Shown here one piece after another: positions 1-5,070 of a DNA stretch of 5,070 nt. Where the stretch lies: the NCBI GenBank assembly GCA_023428515.1, contig JAEYXI010000221.1, forward strand, positions 1 through 5,070, read 5' to 3'. Below the pieces are notes generated by a model, which was not told the origin of the DNA, did not search any database, and saw only the letters and a list, made by a program, of their open reading frames with translations. Origin of the DNA: Pseudomonadota bacterium (GTDB lineage: Bacteria > Pseudomonadota > Alphaproteobacteria > Rhizobiales > Rhizobiaceae). Both the position numbers and the translations under genes were made by a program. The number at the start of each line of letters is the position of its first letter. Position 1 is the first letter of the stretch.

Positions 1-2
1 GC

Positions 3-1640
3 GTGCCCCATCTGACAAATCCTGATCCGTCGATCGAATACGACTATGTGGTGATCGGCGCGGGTTCCGCCGGCTGCATCCTGGCGAACCGCCTTTCGGC
101 CGATCCGAAGAGCCGTGTTCTCGTCCTCGAGGCGGGCGGGCGCGACAACTGGGTGTGGTTCCACATTCCCGCCGGCTATCTCTTCGCCATCGGCAATCCG
201 CGCGCCGACTGGTGTTTTCGTACCGAGGCGGAGCCCGGTCTCAACGGCCGCAGCCTCGCGTATCCGCGCGGCAAGGTGATCGGCGGTTCCTCGGCGATCA
301 ACGCGATGATCTACATGCGCGGCCAGGCTGGCGACTATGACCACTGGCGTCAGCTCGGCCTCACCGGCTGGGGGTGGGACGACGTGCTGCCCTTCTTCAA
401 GAAGCACGAGGACCATTTCCTCGGCGCGAGCGACGCGCATTCCGTCGGCGGCGAGTGGCGGATCGAGCCGCCGCGCGTGAAATGGGAGATACTGGAAGCC
501 TATCGCGAGGCGGCCGCCCAGAGCGGAATCCCTCCGATCGACGACTTCAACTGCGGCGACAATGCCGGCTCCTGTTACTTCCACGTCAACCAGCGGCGCG
601 GGTTGCGCTGGTCCTCCGCGACCGCCTTCCTGAAGCCGGTGCTGTCGCGGCCGAACCTGCATCTTCTCACCGGATGCCATGTCGAGAAGCTGACCTTTGA
701 CGGGGGCAAAGCGAGCGGCGTTACCTTCCAGCACAACGGTGTGGCTCATACTGTAAAATGTCGAGGAGAAATCATCCTCTCATCGGGCTCGATCGGTTCG
801 GTGGAGATATTGCAGCGCTCCGGCATTGGCCCGGGTGATGTCGTGCAACAGGCGGGCGTTGAGGTGCTGCGCGACATGCAAGGTGTGGGCGCCAATCTTC
901 AGGATCATTTGCAGCTTCGCATCATCTACCGGCTCTCCAACGCCCGCACGATGAACGAGACGTACCACTCGCTCGTCCGGCGCGGGTGGATGGGTGTGGA
1001 ATATGCGCTGTTCCGGCGCGGGCCGCTGACCATGGCGCCCTCGCAGCTCGGCGTCTTCGTGCGCTCCGAGCCCGAGCGCGAGCGGGCGAACCTGCAGTTC
1101 CACATCCAGCCGCTGTCGCTCGACAAGTTCGGCGATCCGCTGCACCGGTTTCCGGGCCTCACCACCAGCGTCTGCAACCTGCAGCCGGAAAGCCGGGGCG
1201 TGGTCCGCATCCGCTCGGCGGATTTTCGCGACAAGCCGTTCATCGCGCCGAACTATCTTTCGACGGAGGAGGATCGGCGCGTCGCGGCGCGGTCGATCCG
1301 CATCGCCCGAACAATCGCCAAGGCGCCGGCGCTCGAGCGCTACAGGCCGGTGGAACTCCTGCCCGGTCCTGCCGTGCCGGACGACGACGAGGCGCTGGCG
1401 AAAGCGGCCGGCGACATCGGCACGACGATCTTCCATCCGGTCGGCACCGCGAAGATGGGACTGGCGAGCGATCCTGGCGCCGTTGTCGACGAGCGTCTCA
1501 GGGTGTTCGGGCTCGGTGGCCTGCGTGTGGTCGATGCGTCAGTGATGCCGACGATCACCTCAGGCAACACGAACTCGCCGACCATCATGATCGCCGAGAA
1601 GGGCGCGTCGATGATCCTGGAAGACGCGCGTCAGTCCTGA
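3..1640 (+). CDS. GMC-family FAD-dependent alcohol/choline-type dehydrogenase
   Basis: Predicted flavoprotein oxidoreductase that oxidises an alcohol to an aldehyde or ketone using bound FAD. The substrate cannot be read from sequence. The 545 residues match the usual 530-560 of bacterial GMC dehydrogenases. Visible features: the N-terminal Rossmann motif GAGSAGC at residues 19-25 with the ribose-binding Glu at the end of strand 2 (E43, in LEAGG); the GMC signature 1 region PRGKVIGGSSAIN at 88-100; the signature 2 region at about 262-276, ending RSGIG, with Val267 where Pro or Ser is usual; and the C-terminal catalytic pair, H478 in FHPVGTAKMG and Asn in GNTNSPT (522-527). No signal peptide or membrane segment is seen, so it is probably cytosolic or peripheral. 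The start is uncertain: GTG at position 3 is the first possible codon and the real start may lie upstream of the window. It converges on the lyase gene with a 4-nt gap. Names such as betA or alkJ would be over-calls. Confidence 0.93.
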   Translation: MPHLTNPDPSIEYDYVVIGAGSAGCILANRLSADPKSRVLVLEAGGRDNWVWFHIPAGYLFAIGNPRADWCFRTEAEPGLNGRSLAYPRGKVIGGSSAINAMIYMRGQAGDYDHWRQLGLTGWGWDDVLPFFKKHEDHFLGASDAHSVGGEWRIEPPRVKWEILEAYREAAAQSGIPPIDDFNCGDNAGSCYFHVNQRRGLRWSSATAFLKPVLSRPNLHLLTGCHVEKLTFDGGKASGVTFQHNGVAHTVKCRGEIILSSGSIGSVEILQRSGIGPGDVVQQAGVEVLRDMQGVGANLQDHLQLRIIYRLSNARTMNETYHSLVRRGWMGVEYALFRRGPLTMAPSQLGVFVRSEPERERANLQFHIQPLSLDKFGDPLHRFPGLTTSVCNLQPESRGVVRIRSADFRDKPFIAPNYLSTEEDRRVAARSIRIARTIAKAPALERYRPVELLPGPAVPDDDEALAKAAGDIGTTIFHPVGTAKMGLASDPGAVVDERLRVFGLGGLRVVDASVMPTITSGNTNSPTIMIAEKGASMILEDARQS

Positions 1641-1651
1641 TCGTTCAGGAC
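1634..1651. terminator. Hairpin shared by two convergent genes, candidate bidirectional terminator
   Basis: GTCCTGA (1634-1640) and TCAGGAC (1645-1651) form a perfect 7-bp stem with the 4-nt loop TCGT. The left arm contains the TGA stop of the GMC gene (1638-1640) and the right arm contains the complement of the TGA stop of the lyase gene (1645-1647). A few more GC pairs could form across a bulge (CGC at 1627-1629 with GCG at 1652-1654). No T-run follows on either strand, so intrinsic termination is not certain. This is the only candidate between the two converging genes. Confidence 0.4.
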
Positions 1652-2601
1652 GCGACCTTCTGCTGGCGCTCGGGCGCCGGCAGGAGTACGTTGCCCCGAC
1701 CGGCGCGCAACAGTGAGCTGTCGAGCGCGTGCGGAATGAACTCCTTGTGCATCTTCGCGACGTCGAGCAGCCTGTCGAGATCGATGCCCGTCTCGATGCC
1801 CATGCCGTGCAGCATGTTCACCATGTCCTCGGTCGCGATGTTGCCGGTGGCGCCCGGCGCGTAGGGGCAGCCGCCGAGCCCGGCAACGCCTCCGTCGAAG
1901 CGGCTGACGCCGGCTTCCAGCGCGGCGAGCGTGTTCGCCAGCGCCATGTCGCGGGTATTGTGGAGGTGCATGTTGAACGTCACCTCCGGGTATTTCGCCA
2001 CCATGTGCAAAACGACGTCGTAGACCAGCCGCGGATTGGCGACGCCGATCGTATCGGCGATCGAGACGTTGCGAATGCCAAGCTCCACGTAGCGGCCGGC
2101 GATGCGATCAAGCTGGTCCAGTCCCACCTGTCCTTCGAAGGGGCAGCCCAGCGCGCAGATCATGCTGCCGTAGATCGTGAAGCCTTCTTCCGTGGCCAGC
2201 CTGGTCATGCCGGCGATCTCTTCGAGCGTCTCGTCGATTGAACGGTTGCCGTTGGCACGGTTGTGCGATTCTGTCACCGACAGCATGAAGGAAACGCTGT
2301 CGATGCGATCGCGGAAGCGCCGTGCCCGCTCCAGCCCACGCATGTTCGGCACCAGCGCGCGGTAGCTGACATCGGGCACGATGTCGATGCCCGCGACCAC
2401 ATCCTCCGCGTCCACGAATTGCGGGATGGCCTTGGGATGGACGAAGGAGGTCACCTGGATCGCCGGCAGGCCGATGCGCGACAGCGCGTTGATGACCCTG
2501 ATCTTGGTCTCGGTCGGGACGAACTGTTTTTCGGACTGGAAGCCGTCGCGCGGACCGACCTCCATGATGTGGACCTTCTTGATCTTGTCAGTCGCAAGCA
2601 T
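1645..2601 (-). CDS. HMG-CoA lyase family protein (acyl-CoA lyase, substrate uncertain)
   Basis: TIM-barrel lyase of the HMGL-like family, 318 residues, close to the roughly 300-330 usual for HMG-CoA lyases, which split 3-hydroxy-3-methylglutaryl-CoA into acetyl-CoA and acetoacetate. Seen in sequence: the N-terminal GPRDG motif with R18 and D19 (human R41, D42); CALGCPFEG at 149-157; D183 in ADTIGV (human D204); the metal-binding HLH, H212 and H214 (human H233, H235); and the signature loop GLGGCPYAPGATGN with C245 and N254 (human C266, N275), followed by E258 (human E279). Two departures from the human enzyme are Q49 in place of E72, and Asn instead of Asp after the HxH. The ATG at 2601 was chosen because GGGAG (complement of 2610-2614) lies 8 nt upstream and the conserved region begins soon after. 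An in-frame ATG at 2637 and TTG at 2661 would add 12 or 20 residues but have no clear ribosome binding site. It follows the Gfo/Idh gene by 93 nt on the same strand and is probably cotranscribed. Family membership is firm. The mvaB-type HMG-CoA activity is doubtful. Confidence 0.92.
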   Translation of the reverse strand: MLATDKIKKVHIMEVGPRDGFQSEKQFVPTETKIRVINALSRIGLPAIQVTSFVHPKAIPQFVDAEDVVAGIDIVPDVSYRALVPNMRGLERARRFRDRIDSVSFMLSVTESHNRANGNRSIDETLEEIAGMTRLATEEGFTIYGSMICALGCPFEGQVGLDQLDRIAGRYVELGIRNVSIADTIGVANPRLVYDVVLHMVAKYPEVTFNMHLHNTRDMALANTLAALEAGVSRFDGGVAGLGGCPYAPGATGNIATEDMVNMLHGMGIETGIDLDRLLDVAKMHKEFIPHALDSSLLRAGRGNVLLPAPERQQKVAS

Positions 2602-2609
2602 CGCCACAA

Positions 2610-2614
2610 CTCCC
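2610..2614 (-). promoter_or_regulatory. Ribosome binding site deciding the lyase start
   Basis: On the minus strand this reads GGGAG, 8 nt before the ATG at 2601. The two longer in-frame starts (ATG at 2637, TTG at 2661) have no comparable purine-rich stretch, so this site favours the 318-residue form. Confidence 0.5.
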
Positions 2615-2694
2615 GGCACGTCGTCTGTTCCGGTCATATGGTGTCGAACGCGGCGATGCAAAGATATGTCGCGCGAGAGCGGCCCAGCCCCGCG

Positions 2695-3711
2695 CTAGAC
2701 CGTGGCGCGCTCGCCGGTCTCGGATGAACGCAACATGGCAGCGCTCAGGCGATGCACCTTCAGCGCCTCGCGACCGGTAACGGCCGGATTGCGATTATTC
2801 TCGATCGCATCGAGAAAGTCTTCGATCACGGCGCAGTGGTGCTGGTGCGGAAAGGCCATCGGATCGGCGCCCGCGCCGCCGCCAAGCGCGCCGTCGTCGG
2901 CGATCTCTTCCGTGCCGTCGTGAAAATGGGCGATCATTTTCGCACCTTCGATCCGCGCCATGCCCTTCGTGCCGATGACATCAACCGCGTCGGGAATGCC
3001 GGGGTAGGCCGCGGTGGTGGCGCTGATCGCGCCGATGCCGCCATTTTCGAATTTCGTCGCGGCAAAAGCCAGGTCTTCCGTCTCCATCCTGTGCACCGGG
3101 CTGGTGACGGCATAGCCGGTCACCTCGACCGGCAAGCCTGCAAGCGAGATCATCAGATCGAGCGTGTGGATCGCCTGGGTGAGCAGCACGCCGCCGCCAT
3201 CGCGCGCCTTGGTGCCGCGTCCCGGCTGGTCGTAATAGCTCTGCGGACGCCAATTGTAGAGCCGCGCCGAGGCGCTGACGATATCGCCGAGACGGCCATC
3301 GCGGATGATGCCCGAGAGCGCCACGCTGATCGGGCGGAAACGATGCTGCAGGACGACGCCGAGCTTTACGCCGGCTTTCTCTGCGGTGGCGACGAGTTCT
3401 TCGGCACGTTCCAGGCTGATCTCCAGCGGTTTTTCCAGAAGCACGTGCTTGCCGGCGACGGCAGCCTGCCGGACGAGGTCGAGATGCGTGTTGGGCGGGG
3501 TGAGCAGCAGCACGGCATCGATGGAAGGATCGGAGAAAATTGCGTCTGCCCTGTCGACTGCCGGAAAGCCGTGTGCCTCTGCAAAAGCCCGCCGGCGTTC
3601 GGCACTTGGACTAAAGGCTGCCTTGACCTCGACGCGTTCCTTCAGATCCTGAAGGCTCCTTGCGTGAGGCCCCGAGGCCATGCCAAGCCCGATAATGCCG
3701 ATCTTCTTCAT
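2695..3711 (-). CDS. Gfo/Idh/MocA-family NAD(P)-dependent oxidoreductase
   Basis: Two-domain dehydrogenase of the Gfo/Idh/MocA family, 338 residues (family usual 330-390), probably oxidising or reducing a sugar, uronate or polyol derivative in the cytosol. The N-terminal Rossmann fold starts at residue 4 with GLGMASGPHA (8-17) in place of the common GxGxxG/A. The strand ending TPPNTH is at 72-77 and the family hallmark EKP at 94-96, with K95 as the expected catalytic Lys. The C-terminal substrate domain carries QHRFRP (123-128), WRPQSYYDQPGRGTKARDGGG (155-175) and LLTQAIHTLDL (177-187), with the catalytic His at H183. The Asp that sits four residues before that His in inositol dehydrogenase-like members is Thr179 here, followed by Gln180. 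The ATG at 3711 is supported by a strong GGAGGAA 7 nt upstream. It is divergent from uxaC across a 133-nt control region and leads the lyase gene. Shared regulation with uxaC suggests a hexuronate-related substrate, but this is inference. Family call is firm, substrate unknown. Confidence 0.93.
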   Translation of the reverse strand: MKKIGIIGLGMASGPHARSLQDLKERVEVKAAFSPSAERRRAFAEAHGFPAVDRADAIFSDPSIDAVLLLTPPNTHLDLVRQAAVAGKHVLLEKPLEISLERAEELVATAEKAGVKLGVVLQHRFRPISVALSGIIRDGRLGDIVSASARLYNWRPQSYYDQPGRGTKARDGGGVLLTQAIHTLDLMISLAGLPVEVTGYAVTSPVHRMETEDLAFAATKFENGGIGAISATTAAYPGIPDAVDVIGTKGMARIEGAKMIAHFHDGTEEIADDGALGGGAGADPMAFPHQHHCAVIEDFLDAIENNRNPAVTGREALKVHRLSAAMLRSSETGERATV

Positions 3712-3718
3712 GCGATGG

Positions 3719-3725
3719 TTCCTCC
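3719..3725 (-). promoter_or_regulatory. Strong Shine-Dalgarno of the Gfo/Idh gene
   Basis: The minus strand reads GGAGGAA, a near-perfect anti-16S match, 7 nt before the ATG at 3711. It fixes that start with confidence. Confidence 0.8.
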
Positions 3726-3735
3726 GAAGGCCGGC

Positions 3736-3764
3736 ACGATAGCTTCCCGAAAGTCATCATACAA
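3736..3764 (-). promoter_or_regulatory. Candidate promoter for the Gfo/Idh-lyase transcript
   Basis: On the minus strand a weak -35 TTGTAT (complement of 3759-3764) is followed after 17 nt by -10 TATCGT (complement of 3736-3741; 4 of 6 consensus bases). The -35 hexamer lies inside the left arm of the inverted repeat at 3758-3782, so a bound regulator would block it directly. The match is modest and based on sigma-70 consensus only. Confidence 0.35.
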
Positions 3765-3782
3765 CCTTGTGATTTTTGTATG
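3758..3782. promoter_or_regulatory. Inverted repeat, candidate operator between divergent genes
   Basis: CATACAA (3758-3764) and TTGTATG (3776-3782) are perfect reverse complements, 7 bp each, separated by 11 nt, giving an 18-bp centre-to-centre distance. A third half-site-like TTGT at 3767-3770 pairs with ACAA at 3761-3764 as a tighter dyad, and lies 9 bp ahead of the TTGT at 3776 as a direct repeat. The stretch is markedly AT-richer than its surroundings. It abuts the plus-strand -35 and overlaps the minus-strand -35, as expected for an operator controlling both genes. The regulator is not in the window. Hexuronate genes are often controlled by GntR-, LacI- or IclR-family repressors, but the sequence does not say which. 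Confidence 0.5.
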
Positions 3783-3810
3783 TTGACATCTCTTAGGGCT
3801 CGCTCATACG
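3783..3810 (+). promoter_or_regulatory. Candidate sigma-70 promoter of uxaC
   Basis: A perfect consensus -35 TTGACA at 3783-3788 is followed after 16 nt by a weak -10-like CATACG at 3805-3810 (3 of 6 bases). Transcription would begin near 3817, leaving a leader of about 28 nt before the ATG at 3845. The -35 directly follows the right arm of the inverted repeat. Confidence 0.45.
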
Positions 3811-3825
3811 GTGCGCGTCCCAGAC

Positions 3826-3832
3826 AGGGAGG
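3826..3832 (+). promoter_or_regulatory. Ribosome binding site of uxaC
   Basis: AGGGAGG is a strong Shine-Dalgarno. It touches an in-frame ATG at 3833 with no spacer, which would be unusable for normal initiation, and lies 12 nt before the in-frame ATG at 3845. The spacing is longer than the usual 5-9 nt but favours the 3845 start. Confidence 0.6.
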
Positions 3833-3844
3833 ATGCCTGGAACG

Positions 3845-5070
3845 ATGGGCGCATTGATCGCCGACGATCTTCTGTTTCCGGCCGACACAGGCTCGCGGGA
3901 AGTCGCGCGAGCGCTTTACGCAGCGGTCAAGAGCCTGCCGATCATAAGCCCGCACGGCCACACCGATCCCCGCTGGTATGCGCTCGACGAGGCCTTTCCC
4001 GATCCGGCGCAACTGCTGATCGTGCCTGACCACTACATTTTCCGCATGCTGTTCAGCCAAGGCATCCGGCTGGAGGATCTCGGCGTACCTGTTCTCGACG
4101 GTTCGCCGGTCGAGACGGATGGGCGGACGATCTGGAGGCGCTTCGCCGAGAACTATCATCTCTTTCGCGGCACGCCGACGCGGCTCTGGTTCGACTACAC
4201 GCTGGAGGATCTCTTCGGCATCGAGGAGCCGCTGTCATCAGCGACAGCCGACGCGCATTACGACAGGATTGCGGCGCTGCTTGCGACTGACGAATATCGT
4301 CCGCGCGCTCTGTTCAAGCGCTTCAACATCGAGGCGATCGCCACGACGGAGAGCGCGCTCGACGACCTGAAATGGCACCGGATGATCCGCGAGAGCGGCT
4401 GGGACGGCCGGGTCGTCACCGCCTACCGGCCGGACGCGACAGTCGATCCGGATTTCGAGGGTTTTGCCGCCAATCTCGACAGGCTCGGCGAGATCACCGA
4501 CTCGGACACCGGTACCTGGACCGGCTATCTCGACGCTCATCGCAAGCGCCGCGCCTATTTCAAGGAGTTCGGCGCGACGTCGTCGGATCATGGCCATCCT
4601 ACGGCCGAGACCGCGAATCTTTCCGACGCCGCTGCGGAAGAGCTGTTCAACCGCATCCGGCACGGCTCTGATGACGAGCGCGAGCGGCGGCTGTTCCGCG
4701 CGCAGATGCTGACCGAGATGGCGAAGATGAGCCTCGACGACGGCCTTGTCCTGCAGATCCATCCAGGCTCCTTCCGCAACCATTCGCCGGCGATGATGCA
4801 GAAATTCGGCCGCGACAAGGGTTTCGACATACCGACCCGCACCGACTACGTCGCGGCGCTGAAGCCGCTGCTCGATGCGGTCGGCACCGAGCCGAACCTT
4901 TCAGTCATAGTATTCACGCTCGACGAGACGAGCTATGCGCGGGAACTCGCGCCGCTCGCCGGCGTCTATCCGGCGCTGAAGCTCGGCCCGGCCTGGTGGT
5001 TCCACGACAGCCCTGAGGGCATGCGCCGTTTCCGCGAGATGACGACGGAGACAGCCGGCTTCTACAACAC
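3845..5070 (+). CDS. uxaC: Uronate isomerase (glucuronate/galacturonate isomerase), 3' end cut by window
   Basis: Amidohydrolase-superfamily aldose-ketose isomerase that converts D-glucuronate to D-fructuronate and D-galacturonate to D-tagaturonate, the first cytosolic step of hexuronate catabolism. The reading frame is open from 3845 to the window end, giving 408 of an expected 470 or so residues. Family marks visible: LPIISPHGHTDP at 31-42, whose H37 and H39 form the HxH metal-site motif of the superfamily; FNIEAIATTESALDDL at about 161-176; the TSSDHGHPTA segment around D248-H251; QIHPGSFRNH with H306; and LGPAWWFHDSPEGM with W384-W385. The catalytic Asp-x-Arg motif expected shortly after the last codons (Asp412/Arg414 in the E. 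coli enzyme) lies beyond the window. The start at 3845 is preferred over 3833 because of Shine-Dalgarno spacing; an in-frame stop at 3794-3796 rules out anything much longer. It is divergent from the Gfo/Idh gene. No frameshift is seen in the visible part. Confidence 0.95.
   Translation, partial: MGALIADDLLFPADTGSREVARALYAAVKSLPIISPHGHTDPRWYALDEAFPDPAQLLIVPDHYIFRMLFSQGIRLEDLGVPVLDGSPVETDGRTIWRRFAENYHLFRGTPTRLWFDYTLEDLFGIEEPLSSATADAHYDRIAALLATDEYRPRALFKRFNIEAIATTESALDDLKWHRMIRESGWDGRVVTAYRPDATVDPDFEGFAANLDRLGEITDSDTGTWTGYLDAHRKRRAYFKEFGATSSDHGHPTAETANLSDAAAEELFNRIRHGSDDERERRLFRAQMLTEMAKMSLDDGLVLQIHPGSFRNHSPAMMQKFGRDKGFDIPTRTDYVAALKPLLDAVGTEPNLSVIVFTLDETSYARELAPLAGVYPALKLGPAWWFHDSPEGMRRFREMTTETAGFYN

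Noticed and set aside
780..1436. A 218-codon open frame on the minus strand inside the GMC gene
   Set aside because: It is fully antisense to conserved GMC sequence, has no recognisable domain, and its composition is that of a codon-bias shadow.
986..1864. A 292-codon plus-strand frame running across the GMC-lyase junction
   Set aside because: It is out of frame with the GMC gene and then antisense to the lyase. Its Arg/Ala-rich low-complexity translation gives no support for a fused or overlapping gene.
2602..2694. Separate promoter for the lyase gene in the 93-nt gap
   Set aside because: A TATCTT -10-like hexamer is present, but no reasonable -35 lies 15-19 nt upstream of it, so read-through from the Gfo/Idh promoter is the simpler reading.
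2671..2695. GC-rich dyad GCGCG/CGCGC just past the Gfo/Idh stop codon, possible terminator between it and the lyase gene
   Set aside because: The arms are only 5 bp with a 15-nt loop, alternative pairings compete, and there is only a short T-run (ATCTTT) after it on the minus strand. Such dyads are common by chance in DNA this GC-rich.
2752..3786. A 344-codon open frame on the plus strand opposite the Gfo/Idh gene
   Set aside because: It lies almost wholly antisense to a gene with clear family motifs and a strong ribosome binding site. Its translation is rich in Arg, Ala, Asp and His with no recognisable domain, as expected of a GC-rich antisense shadow.
3811..4029. A 72-codon plus-strand frame starting GTG at 3811
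   Set aside because: It overlaps the 5' part of uxaC in another frame, and the Shine-Dalgarno at 3826 lies inside it, not before it.
3611..4159. A 182-codon minus-strand frame spanning the divergent control region
   Set aside because: It would overlap the start of the Gfo/Idh gene in another frame and run antisense to uxaC. No motif supports it, and the region holds promoter-like signals instead.

Overview
The window is about 5 kb of GC-rich chromosomal DNA with tightly packed catabolic genes. The protein families, the high G+C in third codon positions and the strong GGAGG-type ribosome binding sites suggest an alphaproteobacterium, most likely a Rhizobiales/Phyllobacteriaceae-type organism (for example Mesorhizobium-like). 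That placement rests on remembered family resemblance, not on a search.

Layout: (1) positions 3-1640, plus strand, a GMC-family FAD-dependent alcohol/choline-type dehydrogenase that is full length or nearly so, its start lying at the window edge. (2) positions 1645-2601, minus strand, a lyase of the HMG-CoA lyase family, convergent with the GMC gene. The two stop codons are 4 nt apart and sit in the two arms of one perfect hairpin. (3) positions 2695-3711, minus strand, a Gfo/Idh/MocA-family NAD(P)-dependent oxidoreductase with a strong Shine-Dalgarno, upstream of the lyase on the same strand and probably cotranscribed with it. (4) positions 3712-3844, an AT-richer divergent control region with an inverted repeat CATACAA-N11-TTGTATG between two candidate promoters. 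(5) positions 3845-5070, plus strand, the first 408 codons of uronate isomerase (uxaC), cut by the window end before its catalytic Asp-x-Arg segment.

How they may work together: uxaC is the first step of hexuronate catabolism (glucuronate to fructuronate, galacturonate to tagaturonate). The Gfo/Idh enzyme shares its promoter region and possibly its operator, so it may act on a uronate, a uronide or a related polyol. The lyase and the GMC dehydrogenase have no obvious place in the hexuronate pathway. Around the lyase no leucine-degradation genes are visible, and one conserved catalytic Glu of true HMG-CoA lyase is Gln here, so its real substrate is open. No RNA gene, mobile element, CRISPR array or clearly new molecular system is visible. 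The most useful observations are the operator-like repeat, the shared stop-codon hairpin and the active-site variants of the lyase and the Gfo/Idh enzyme.
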